A stretch of 5,687 nucleotides of DNA from Pseudomonadota bacterium (GTDB lineage: Bacteria; Pseudomonadota; Gammaproteobacteria; Xanthomonadales; Xanthomonadaceae). Where the stretch lies: contig JAEZCF010000107.1 of NCBI GenBank assembly GCA_023430045.1, positions 1 through 5,687 on the forward strand, given 5' to 3'. Both the position numbers and the translations under genes were made by a program. Shown here piece by piece: positions 1-4,600 of this stretch. The notes beneath the pieces are model-generated. The model was not told where the DNA came from, did not search any database, and saw only the letters and a list, made by a program, of their open reading frames with translations. The first letter of the stretch is position 1, and the number at the start of each line of letters is the position of its first letter.

Positions 1-87
1 ACGGGTACGGCCGATGCCGTAAATGCTTTGCAACCCGACCCAGACGTGCTTCTGGGCTGGCAGGTTGACGCCTGCAATACGCGCCAT
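1..87 (-). CDS. rpsM: 30S ribosomal protein S13, N-terminal 29 codons (partial)
   Basis: The reverse strand from the ATG at 87 reads MARIAGVNLPAQKHVWVGLQ and continues SIYGIGRTR to the window edge. This is the S13 N-terminus: the MARIAGV(N/D)LP opening and the IYGIG(R/P)T helix-hairpin region are family hallmarks. S13 sits in the head of the 30S subunit and contacts the P-site tRNA and the A-site finger of the 50S. The gene leaves the window after residue 29, so the helical body and basic tail are not visible. The start is set by a GGAG at 100-97, nine nt before the ATG. It is normally the first gene of the alpha operon (rpsM-rpsK-rpsD-rpoA-rplQ). Here it is separated from secY by 345 nt, so it may have its own promoter. 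Confidence 0.97.
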   Translation of the reverse strand, partial: MARIAGVNLPAQKHVWVGLQSIYGIGRTR

Positions 88-96
88 GACGCGGTT

Positions 97-100
97 CTCC
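97..100 (-). promoter_or_regulatory. Ribosome binding site of rpsM
   Basis: GGAG on the reverse strand lies nine nt before the rpsM ATG at 87. It fixes the start of the partial gene. Confidence 0.75.
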
Positions 101-112
101 AGCTGAGTGATG

Positions 113-145
113 GCCGACAGCGCACCATGGGCGCGCCAATCCGGC
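113..145 (-). promoter_or_regulatory. Stem-loop in the rpsM leader, possible S4 autoregulatory target
   Basis: Just upstream of rpsM the transcript can form GCCG (145-142) paired with CGGC (116-113). This encloses a second GCGC/GCGC stem around a CATGG-containing loop. In E. coli the alpha operon is repressed by S4 binding a nested pseudoknot in the rpsM leader. The position matches that role, but the sequence is not recognisably the E. coli motif, so the function is inferred only from location and pairing. Confidence 0.3.
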
Positions 146-172
146 AGGATGGATCAAAAAAGTGAACTAGCG

Positions 173-201
173 ATTCTATCAAGGTCTCGGTTTACTGGGA
201 A
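173..201 (-). promoter_or_regulatory. Candidate sigma70 promoter for rpsM / alpha operon
   Basis: On the reverse strand TTCCCA (201-196) is followed after 17 nt by TAGAAT (178-173), a five-of-six match to the -10 consensus. Transcription would start near 166 and give a leader of about 80 nt, similar in size to the E. coli alpha leader. The -35 match is only four of six. Confidence 0.4.
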
Positions 202-206
202 GCCCG

Positions 207-224
207 TGGAACCTTGAGGTTCCA
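207..224. repeat. 8-bp-arm inverted repeat upstream of the rpsM promoter candidate
   Basis: The reverse strand reads TGGAACCTCAAGGTTCCA, two perfect 8-nt arms around a 2-nt centre. Past one mismatch the flanks add a few more pairs. It lies just upstream of the candidate -35 at 201-196. The tiny centre suits a dimeric DNA-binding operator at least as well as an RNA hairpin. No T-run follows, so it is not an intrinsic terminator. Confidence 0.55.
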
Positions 225-298
225 TGGACCCGGCGTGGGGAGTGTGCCCATGCTCCGGCGCCGGATGTCGTTGACTGCAGAGGTTGCCCTCGCCGCCG

Positions 299-319
299 CC
301 CGCGCTACTCCCGCGCGGG
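299..319. repeat. GC-rich stem-loop in the secY-rpsM gap
   Basis: Arms CCCGCGC and GCGCGGG (299-305 and 313-319) enclose a 7-nt loop. The perfect palindrome CCCGCGCGGG at 310-319 offers an alternative fold. No U-tract follows on either strand. Confidence 0.5.
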
Positions 320-373
320 ACCACCACATCACACCCCCACCCGAAACCGCTGCAGGGGCCGCCCTTCGATTTG

Positions 374-403
374 GAAGGCCAGTCCGGGAACCGGAGGGCC
401 TTC
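374..403 (-). other. Strong stem-loop shortly after the secY stop codon
   Basis: The transcript can pair GAAGGCC (403-397) with GGCCTTC (380-374), then TCCGG (395-391) with CCGGA (387-383), closing on a 3-nt loop. That is 12 pairs with one small internal loop, beginning 29 nt after the secY stop. No T-run follows, so it looks more like a 3'-end stabiliser, processing site or Rho-arrest structure than an intrinsic terminator. Confidence 0.5.
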
Positions 404-417
404 ACAACAAGAAGACT

Positions 418-446
418 AGTGTAACAGGTCAATCAGCCGCGGGCAA
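418..446 (-). promoter_or_regulatory. Candidate sigma70 promoter overlapping the secY 3' end
   Basis: TTGCCC (446-441, inside the last secY codons) is separated by exactly 17 nt from TACACT (423-418) on the reverse strand. Each hexamer matches four of six consensus positions. It could drive rpsM with a leader of about 320 nt. It competes with the better -10 at 178-173. Confidence 0.3.
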
Positions 447-1788
447 AACCGCCGCGGTTGCCGCCCTTCAGGTTGGCCTTCTTCAACAGGCTCTCATACT
501 GGTGCGACATCAGGTGCGCCTGGATCTGGGCGATGAAGTCCATCACCACCACCACGACGATCAGCAGCGAGGTGCCGCCGAAGTAGAACGAGGCGCCCAG
601 CTGGGTGCGCAGGATTTCCGGCAGCAGGCAGACGATCACCAGGTACAGCGAACCGGCAGCCGTCAGGCGGGTCAGCACGGCATCCACGTAGTCGGCGGTG
701 GCCTTGCCCGGACGGATGCCCGGAATCAGCGCGCCCGACTTCTTCAGGTTGTCGGCGGTTTCCTGCGAGTTGAACACCAGCGCGGTGTAGAAGAACGCAA
801 AGCCACTGATCAGCGCAGCGAACACGATCATGTGCAGCGGCTCGCCCGGGCCGAGGGCGTTGGCGACCTTCTGCAGCCACGTGGCCGAGCTGGCCTGGCC
901 GGACCACATCGCCAGCGTCGTCGGGAACGCCAGGATGCTCGAGGCGAAGATGGCCGGGATCACGCCCGCCATGTTCAGCTTCAGCGGCAGGAACGAGGTC
1001 TGGTTCATGTACGCGTTGCGGCCACCCTGGCGACGTGCGTAGTTCACCGTGATGCGGCGTTGGCCCCGCTCGACGAACACCACGAAGTAGGTGAAGGCCA
1101 GCACCACCAGCACGATCAGCAGCAGGGCGATGAAGCTCATGTTGCCGTCGCGGTAGGCTTCCACGGTGTGGATGACCGCGCCCGGCAGGCCGGCCACGAT
1201 GCCGGCGAAGATGATCAGCGAGACACCGTTGCCGATGCCGCGCTCGGTGACCTGCTCACCGACCCACATCAGGAAGATGGTACCGGCGGTCAGCGCGACG
1301 ATGGCGGTGAGCACGAAGCCCATGCCCGGTGCGTAGACGACCGGGGCACCGCCCGGGGAGACCTGGTTCTGCAGCGCCAGCGCGATGCTGCCGCCCTGCA
1401 CCACCGCCAGCAACACGGCGCCGATGCGGGAATATTGGGTGATCTTGCGACGACCCGATTCACCTTCCTTCTGCATCGATTTCAATGCCGGGAAGATGTG
1501 GACCGCCAGCTGCATCACGATGGATGCCGAGATGTACGGCATCACGTTCAGCGCGAAAATGCTGAAACGGTGCAGGGCGCCGCCCGAGAACATGTTGAAC
1601 ATGTCCACGATGCCGCCGCCCTGCGCCTGCATGAGCGCAAGCATGGCATCGGGATTGACGCCAGGCACCGGCACATAACAGCCGATGCGGTAGACGATCA
1701 ATGCCCCGATGACGAACAGCAGGCGCTGGCGGAGTTCCGTGAACTTGCCGAGCCCGCCGCCGAGGTTACCAATGCCAGCTTGCGCCAT
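433..1788 (-). CDS. secY: Preprotein translocase subunit SecY
   Basis: SecY is the channel subunit of the SecYEG translocon in the inner membrane. It passes unfolded preproteins from SecA and inserts membrane proteins from ribosomes. The 451 residues compare with 443 in E. coli. About ten hydrophobic segments are visible, near residues 22-42, 75-95, 119-140, 153-175, 185-205, 216-240, 274-295, 319-341, 376-394 and 402-422. The plug region is near 57-72 (GGGIVDMFNMFSGG). The cytosolic loop RGQRRITVNYARRQ starts at 241, and GIRPG carries Arg359, equivalent to E. coli Arg357, which is needed for SecA-driven transport. The C-terminus YESLLKKANLKG is typical. The AGGAG at 1799-1795 overlaps the rplO stop and is 6 nt before this ATG, so translation is probably coupled. 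It is the last gene of the spc cluster here. Confidence 0.99.
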   Translation of the reverse strand: MAQAGIGNLGGGLGKFTELRQRLLFVIGALIVYRIGCYVPVPGVNPDAMLALMQAQGGGIVDMFNMFSGGALHRFSIFALNVMPYISASIVMQLAVHIFPALKSMQKEGESGRRKITQYSRIGAVLLAVVQGGSIALALQNQVSPGGAPVVYAPGMGFVLTAIVALTAGTIFLMWVGEQVTERGIGNGVSLIIFAGIVAGLPGAVIHTVEAYRDGNMSFIALLLIVLVVLAFTYFVVFVERGQRRITVNYARRQGGRNAYMNQTSFLPLKLNMAGVIPAIFASSILAFPTTLAMWSGQASSATWLQKVANALGPGEPLHMIVFAALISGFAFFYTALVFNSQETADNLKKSGALIPGIRPGKATADYVDAVLTRLTAAGSLYLVIVCLLPEILRTQLGASFYFGGTSLLIVVVVVMDFIAQIQAHLMSHQYESLLKKANLKGGNRGGFARG

Positions 1789-1791
1789 GTC

Positions 1792-2235
1792 TTACTCCTG
1801 TACGCTGCCGCCGGCAGCTTCGATCGCGGCCTTGGCACTGGCCGTTGCAGCGACGCCCTTCAGGGTGAAGGCCTTGGTCAGGTCACCCTTCATGACGATC
1901 TTGGCACGCTTGGCGGTGCTCGGGACCAGCTTGGCAGCGCGCAGCGCGGCAAAGTCGATCTCGCCGGCTTCCAGGCGTTCCAGCTGGTAGGACAGCACTT
2001 CAGCGGTGTCCTTGGCGATCTTGGAACGGAAACCGACCTTCGGCAGACGACGCTGCATGGGGGTCTGGCCGCCTTCGAAGCCTGCCTTGATCTTGCCGCC
2101 ACCCTTACGGGCGAACGAACCCTTGTGGCCGCGGCCGCAGGTCTTGCCCAGGCCGGAGCCGATACCACGACCGACGCGGGTGCGCTCTTTACGAGCGCCC
2201 GGTGCCGGGCTCAATTCATTCAGATGCATGGTCAT
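1792..2235 (-). CDS. rplO: 50S ribosomal protein L15
   Basis: L15 is a late-assembly 50S protein whose extended basic N-terminal arm threads through 23S rRNA. The 147-residue product shows the glycine-rich arm RGIGSGLGKTCGRGHKG at 23-39 and the conserved FEGGQTPMQRRLPK at 53-66, followed by the globular domain ending AAIEAAGGSVQE. The start at 2235 (MTMHLNEL) is chosen over an upstream TTG at 2250 and an internal ATG at 2229. GAGGA at 2248-2244 lies 8 nt from it, and the resulting length fits the family. The gene begins 4 nt after rpmD and stops 3 nt before secY, so it sits inside a tightly coupled block. Confidence 0.97.
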   Translation of the reverse strand: MTMHLNELSPAPGARKERTRVGRGIGSGLGKTCGRGHKGSFARKGGGKIKAGFEGGQTPMQRRLPKVGFRSKIAKDTAEVLSYQLERLEAGEIDFAALRAAKLVPSTAKRAKIVMKGDLTKAFTLKGVAATASAKAAIEAAGGSVQE

Positions 2236-2239
2236 TGGA

Positions 2240-2431
2240 TTATTCCTCAACCTTGACGAGGTAGTGGACCTTGTTGATCAGGCCGCGAACCTGCGGGCTG
2301 TCCTTCAGTTCACGCACATCGTTGAGCTTGTTCAGGCCCAGGGCACGCACCGACAGGCGGTGACGCGACTGGGTGCCACGCAGGCCAGCCACCAGGCGGA
2401 CCTTGACGGTCTTGACGGTTTCATTAGCCAT
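2240..2431 (-). CDS. rpmD: 50S ribosomal protein L30
   Basis: L30 is a small alpha/beta protein on the 50S surface. The 63-residue product is slightly longer than the 59 residues in E. coli. It keeps the family pattern: an initial KTVKVRLVAGLRG strand, the LGLNKLNDVRELKDSPQVRG turn (L30 signature region) and the C-terminal INKVHYLVKVEE. Its ATG at 2431 lies inside rpsE, so the genes overlap by 8 nt (rpsE stop TAA at 2426-2424). A strong GGAGGA at 2445-2440 within rpsE is 8 nt before the start. Translational coupling to S5 synthesis is likely. Confidence 0.97.
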   Translation of the reverse strand: MANETVKTVKVRLVAGLRGTQSRHRLSVRALGLNKLNDVRELKDSPQVRGLINKVHYLVKVEE

Positions 2432-2963
2432 GGTTGAGATCCTCCACCTTCTTGCCGCGCTTGGCCGCGATGCGGACCGGCGACTGCATTTCGGTCAGAC
2501 CCTTCAGCGTGGCGCGAACCAGGTTGATCGGGTTACGCGAACCGACGGCCTTGGCCAGCACGTTCTTGACGCCAACGGCTTCCAGGACGGCGCGCATGGC
2601 ACCACCGGCAATCACACCGGTACCTTCGGAGGCCGGCATCATGAACACGCGGGCTGCGCCGTGGCCGGACTTCACCGGGTGCCACAGGGTGCCGTTGTTC
2701 AGATCGACGGTGGCCAGGTTCTTGCGAGCCTGTTCCATCGACTTCTGGATCGCGACCGGCACTTCACGCGCCTTGCCGTAACCGAAGCCGACCTTGCCTG
2801 CGCCGTCACCGACCACGGTCAGTGCGGTGAAGGTGAACTGGCGGCCGCCCTTGACGGTCTTGCTGACGCGGTTGACCGCGACCAGCTTTTCGATCATGCC
2901 GTCGTCGACTTTCTCTTCGCGGCGATCGCGATCGCGACCCCGCTGCTGACGTTCTTCTGCCAT
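2424..2963 (-). CDS. rpsE: 30S ribosomal protein S5
   Basis: S5 lies at the mRNA entrance of the 30S subunit and affects decoding accuracy and helicase activity. The 179-residue product is about 12 residues longer than E. coli S5. The extra length is a highly charged N-terminus (MAEERQQRGRDRDRREEKVD). The N-terminal double-stranded-RNA-binding domain covers about 24-88 (VNRVSKTVKGG, ALTVVGDGAGKVGFGYGKA). The C-terminal domain begins near 96 (HPVKSGHGAARVFMMPASEG) and includes GGAMRAVLEAVGVKNVLAK and NPINLVRATLKGL. The loop S34-K35-T36-V37-K38-G39-G40, where spectinomycin-resistance changes arise, looks wild type. AAGGA at 2974-2970 is 6 nt before the ATG. An unusual 158-nt gap separates it from rplR. 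Confidence 0.98.
   Translation of the reverse strand: MAEERQQRGRDRDRREEKVDDGMIEKLVAVNRVSKTVKGGRQFTFTALTVVGDGAGKVGFGYGKAREVPVAIQKSMEQARKNLATVDLNNGTLWHPVKSGHGAARVFMMPASEGTGVIAGGAMRAVLEAVGVKNVLAKAVGSRNPINLVRATLKGLTEMQSPVRIAAKRGKKVEDLNHG
2440..2445 (-). promoter_or_regulatory. Ribosome binding site of rpmD embedded in rpsE
   Basis: GGAGGA within the last rpsE codons (Val-Glu-Asp-Leu) lies 8 nt before the rpmD ATG. It is among the strongest anti-16S matches in the window. Confidence 0.8.
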
Positions 2964-2969
2964 GTTGAT

Positions 2970-2974
2970 TCCTT
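2970..2974 (-). promoter_or_regulatory. Ribosome binding site of rpsE
   Basis: AAGGA lies 6 nt before the rpsE ATG at 2963. It is embedded in a short AATC-repeat tract (TCAATCAATCAAGGAATCAA on the reverse strand). An A/T-rich, weakly structured leader like this favours ribosome access after the two GC-rich hairpins upstream. Confidence 0.7.
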
Positions 2975-3004
2975 GATTGATTGAGTATGTACGGCTCAGG
3001 GCCG

Positions 3005-3010
3005 CTTATA
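3005..3010 (-). promoter_or_regulatory. Possible -10 hexamer upstream of rpsE
   Basis: TATAAG on the reverse strand matches five of six positions of the -10 consensus, about 42 nt before the rpsE ATG. No good -35 lies at 17 nt (GAATCA is the best I see), so this is only a weak candidate for an internal promoter. Confidence 0.15.
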
Positions 3011-3061
3011 GCTGTGAGATGGAGCGGTGATTCGAGCGCCCCTGCAGAAGAAGGACGTCGC

Positions 3062-3080
3062 CCGGCGCAACCCGCGCCGG
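3062..3080 (-). other. Second stem-loop of the rplR-rpsE gap
   Basis: On the transcript CCGGCGC (3080-3074) pairs perfectly with GCGCCGG (3068-3062) around a 5-nt GGGTT loop. It lies 9 nt downstream of the larger hairpin at 3090-3114. No U-tract follows. Confidence 0.55.
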
Positions 3081-3089
3081 CAGGCAGGC

Positions 3090-3114
3090 GGAAGCGGGGA
3101 CCAGCCCCGCTTCC
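3090..3114 (-). other. 10-bp GC-rich stem-loop after the rplR stop codon
   Basis: The transcript can form a perfect 10-bp stem, GGAAGCGGGG (3114-3105) with CCCCGCTTCC (3099-3090), around a 5-nt loop. It begins 7 nt after the rplR stop. The following bases (GCCTGCC) have no T-run, so a simple intrinsic terminator is unlikely. Pausing, RNase processing or protection of the upstream message are plausible. Confidence 0.6.
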
Positions 3115-3121
3115 TTATCCC

Positions 3122-3475
3122 TTAGAACTGCAGGCCGCCTTCGCGGGCTGCATCAGCCAGTGCCTTGATGCGGCCGTGGTAGCGGTAGCCCGAGCGGTCG
3201 AAAGCGACCTTCTCGATGCCCGCAGCCTTGGCGCGCTCGGCGACCAGCTTGCCAACCTTGGCGGCGGCGTCGCTGTTCTTGCCGTTCTTCAGGCCTTCCT
3301 TGACGTCGGCCTGGGTGGTGTTGGCAGCTGCCAGCACCTTGGAGCCGTCGGCGGTGAAGACCTGGGCGTACAGGTGCTGACCGGTGCGCAGCACCGACAG
3401 ACGCGGCACGCCGAGCACACGGATGTGGGCACGGGTCGACTTGGCACGACGCAGACGAGCGATGTTCTTGTTCAT
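3122..3475 (-). CDS. rplR: 50S ribosomal protein L18
   Basis: L18 binds 5S rRNA together with L5 and helps dock it in the central protuberance of the 50S subunit. The 117-residue length equals that of E. coli. The basic N-terminus (MNKNIARLRRAKSTRAHIR) is the flexible RNA-binding arm. The core carries LSVLRTGQHLYAQVF, and the family signature FDRSGYRYHGR is at 92-102, followed by the end ALADAAREGGLQF. AAGGA at 3488-3484 lies 8 nt before the ATG, and the spacing to rplF is 31 nt. Downstream come two GC-rich hairpins before rpsE. Confidence 0.98.
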   Translation of the reverse strand: MNKNIARLRRAKSTRAHIRVLGVPRLSVLRTGQHLYAQVFTADGSKVLAAANTTQADVKEGLKNGKNSDAAAKVGKLVAERAKAAGIEKVAFDRSGYRYHGRIKALADAAREGGLQF

Positions 3476-3506
3476 GATCTTTTTCCTTGAAAGCTGAGGG
3501 CGTGAG

Positions 3507-4034
3507 TTACGCCTTCTTGGCTTCCTTACGAATGATGACTTCGCCGGCGTACTTCACACCCTTGCCCTTGTAGGGCTCCGGCGGACGGAAGCCACGGATC
3601 TTGGCGGCAACTTCGCCAACGCGCTGCTTGTCGGTGCCCTGGACCAGCACTTCGGTCTGGGTCGGGGTCGAAATGGTGATGCCTTCCGGCGCCACGAACA
3701 GGACCGGATGCGAGAACCCGAGCGACAGGTTCAGGTCCTTGCCCTGCATGGCGGCACGGTAACCGACGCCGACCAGCTCGAGCTTGCGCTCGAAGCCTTC
3801 GGTCACGCCGTGGACCATGTTGGCCAGGATGGCGCGCACGGTGCCGGTGAGGGCGACCAGCGAGGCATCGTTGGCGGCCAGGGTGGCAACGCCGTTGTCG
3901 ACAGTGATTTCAACGCCAGCAACCTTGGCAAGCGACAGGGTGCCCTTCGGGCCCTTCACGCTGACGGATTCCGGCTGGATGTTCAGTTCAACGCCCTTGG
4001 GCAGGTTGACTGGCTTCTTGGCTACGCGGGACAT
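3507..4034 (-). CDS. rplF: 50S ribosomal protein L6
   Basis: L6 is a two-domain 50S protein near the factor-binding site, next to the sarcin-ricin loop and the L7/L12 stalk base. The 175 residues (177 in E. coli) begin MSRVAKKPVNLPKGVE. The two related alpha/beta domains cover about 1-82 and 83-175. The C-terminal domain holds the diagnostic PPEPYKGKGVKYAGE at 151-165 and a lysine-rich tail. The ATG at 4034 is preceded by AAGGAA (4046-4041), 6 nt away. The gap to rpsH is 18 nt. Confidence 0.98.
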   Translation of the reverse strand: MSRVAKKPVNLPKGVELNIQPESVSVKGPKGTLSLAKVAGVEITVDNGVATLAANDASLVALTGTVRAILANMVHGVTEGFERKLELVGVGYRAAMQGKDLNLSLGFSHPVLFVAPEGITISTPTQTEVLVQGTDKQRVGEVAAKIRGFRPPEPYKGKGVKYAGEVIIRKEAKKA

Positions 4035-4052
4035 AGTTGTTTCCTTCTCGCC

Positions 4053-4451
4053 TTAGGCCACGAAGCACAGGACTTCGCCGCCGACGCCCAACTGGCGCGC
4101 CTGCGCATCAGTCATGATGCCCTTGGAGGTGGAGATGATGGAGATACCCAGGCCGTTGAGGACCTTCGGCAGCTCGGACTTGCCACGGTACTGGCGCAGA
4201 CCCGAACGCGAGAAGCGCTTCAGGGTCTCGATGACCGGCTTGCCTTCGAAATACTTCAGGACGATTTCAAGCTCGGCCTTGTTGTTCTCGATCTTGGTCA
4301 CGCGCAGATCGGTGATGTAGCCTTCGGCCTTCAACACCTCTGCGATTGCCACCTTGATCTTGGACGACGGTGCTTTCACCGTCTGCTTGCCAACCGCGGC
4401 CGCATTCTTGATGCGTACCAGCAGGTCGGCGATGGGATCAGTCATGCTCAT
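4053..4451 (-). CDS. rpsH: 30S ribosomal protein S8
   Basis: S8 is a primary 16S rRNA-binding protein of the 30S platform. In E. coli it is also the translational repressor of the spc operon. The 132-residue product (130 in E. coli) begins MSMTDPIADLLVRIKNA. It carries the KVAIAEVLKAEGYI helix-turn region and the RNA-binding STSKGIMTD motif (from residue 107), and ends GGEVLCFVA. A GTG at 4472 would add seven residues (MHSKVST). I chose the ATG at 4451 because AAAGG (4464-4460) is 8 nt upstream and the start then aligns with the family. A 263-nt gap with an intrinsic terminator precedes it, so it may be the first gene of a separate transcription unit. Confidence 0.97.
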   Translation of the reverse strand: MSMTDPIADLLVRIKNAAAVGKQTVKAPSSKIKVAIAEVLKAEGYITDLRVTKIENNKAELEIVLKYFEGKPVIETLKRFSRSGLRQYRGKSELPKVLNGLGISIISTSKGIMTDAQARQLGVGGEVLCFVA

Positions 4452-4459
4452 AGTCGATA

Positions 4460-4464
4460 CCTTT
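4460..4464 (-). promoter_or_regulatory. Ribosome binding site deciding the rpsH start
   Basis: AAAGG lies 8 nt before the ATG at 4451. It overlaps the codons that would follow the alternative GTG start at 4472, which argues against that longer form. Confidence 0.65.
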
Positions 4465-4482
4465 GAGTGCACCGATATCCGC

Positions 4483-4492
4483 TTTCGCGAAA
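4483..4492. repeat. 10-bp perfect palindrome in the rpsH leader
   Basis: TTTCGCGAAA reads the same on both strands, about 32 nt before the rpsH start. It could be an operator or part of a leader hairpin. The function is unknown and chance is possible. Confidence 0.4.
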
Positions 4493-4537
4493 ATCTTGTG
4501 TCTACCTGGGATGGGCCAGGGCCCTTGTTGCCTGTTC

Positions 4538-4560
4538 AGCGGACCAACGGCCCGCTCTAC
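4538..4560 (-). repeat. SMAG-like (GTAG-headed) REP palindrome
   Basis: On the reverse strand GTAG (4560-4557) is followed by AGCGGGCC, a 3-nt GTT loop and GGTCCGCT. This gives an 8-bp stem with one G-U pair and a total length of 23 nt. It matches the described pattern of the abundant Stenotrophomonas maltophilia GTAG (SMAG) short palindromes: a GTAG tetranucleotide at one end of a roughly 22-25-nt hairpin. REP-type elements of this kind are mobilised by RAYT transposases acting in trans. Only one copy is in the window, so family membership rests on form. Confidence 0.55.
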
Positions 4561-4590
4561 GCCAGCCCCCGTGACGGAGCAAGACGCGGG

Positions 4591-4596
4591 AGTATA
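4591..4596 (-). promoter_or_regulatory. Possible -10 element just downstream of the terminator
   Basis: TATACT on the reverse strand matches five of six -10 consensus bases and lies 4 nt past the terminator T-run. No recognisable -35 occurs at 17 nt, because that position falls in the terminator loop and stem. If active it would give rpsH a leader of about 130 nt that includes the SMAG-like hairpin. Confidence 0.25.
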
Positions 4597-4600
4597 CGGC

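Larger units (their letters stand above)
88..432. other. Long structured secY-rpsM intergenic region without a gene
   Basis: This 345-nt stretch separates secY from rpsM. I see no credible coding sequence. The only sizeable reverse-strand frame (154-432) would start with TTG and shows no protein-family character. In E. coli rpmJ (L36, a small zinc-binding protein) lies at this junction; no CxxC...Cx(n)H ribosomal motif is present here. On the transcribed strand the region contains a 12-bp stem-loop at 374-403, a 7-bp stem-loop at 299-319, an 8-bp inverted repeat at 207-224, a nested stem at 113-145 and two candidate sigma70 promoters. It probably acts as the alpha-operon promoter and leader region. 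Confidence 0.7.

Noticed and set aside
154..432. 92-residue reverse-strand frame between secY and rpsM
   Set aside because: It needs a TTG start with no convincing ribosome site, has low-complexity Gly/Pro/Ser composition, and resembles neither L36 nor any family I know.
541..557. CAC-repeat that would encode a histidine run on the plus strand
   Set aside because: It is the complement of the Val run in SecY transmembrane segment 10, which is normal for the family.
494..907. 137-residue reverse-strand frame inside secY
   Set aside because: It is an out-of-frame shadow of secY, which is intact in its own frame.
1792..2250. Longer L15 starting at TTG 2250
   Set aside because: The start would overlap rpmD, and GAGGA at 2248-2244 is correctly spaced for the ATG at 2235.
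214..2256. 680-residue plus-strand open frame antisense to secY and rplO
   Set aside because: Its translation is rich in His, Arg, Gln and Asp from reversed GC-rich codons and shows no domain. It lies opposite two certain genes and is a codon-bias artefact.
2373..2984. 203-residue plus-strand frame opposite rpsE
   Set aside because: It is an antisense shadow of rpsE and has no recognisable motif.
3090..3114. The rplR-rpsE hairpin as an intrinsic terminator
   Set aside because: No T-run follows the stem on the transcribed strand; the opposite strand has only TTATCCCTTAG.
3708..4466. 252-residue plus-strand frame opposite rplF and rpsH
   Set aside because: It is the antisense shadow of two clear ribosomal genes; the composition follows their complement.
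4053..4472. Longer S8 starting at GTG 4472
   Set aside because: The seven extra residues do not fit the family and the ribosome site at 4464-4460 serves the ATG at 4451.
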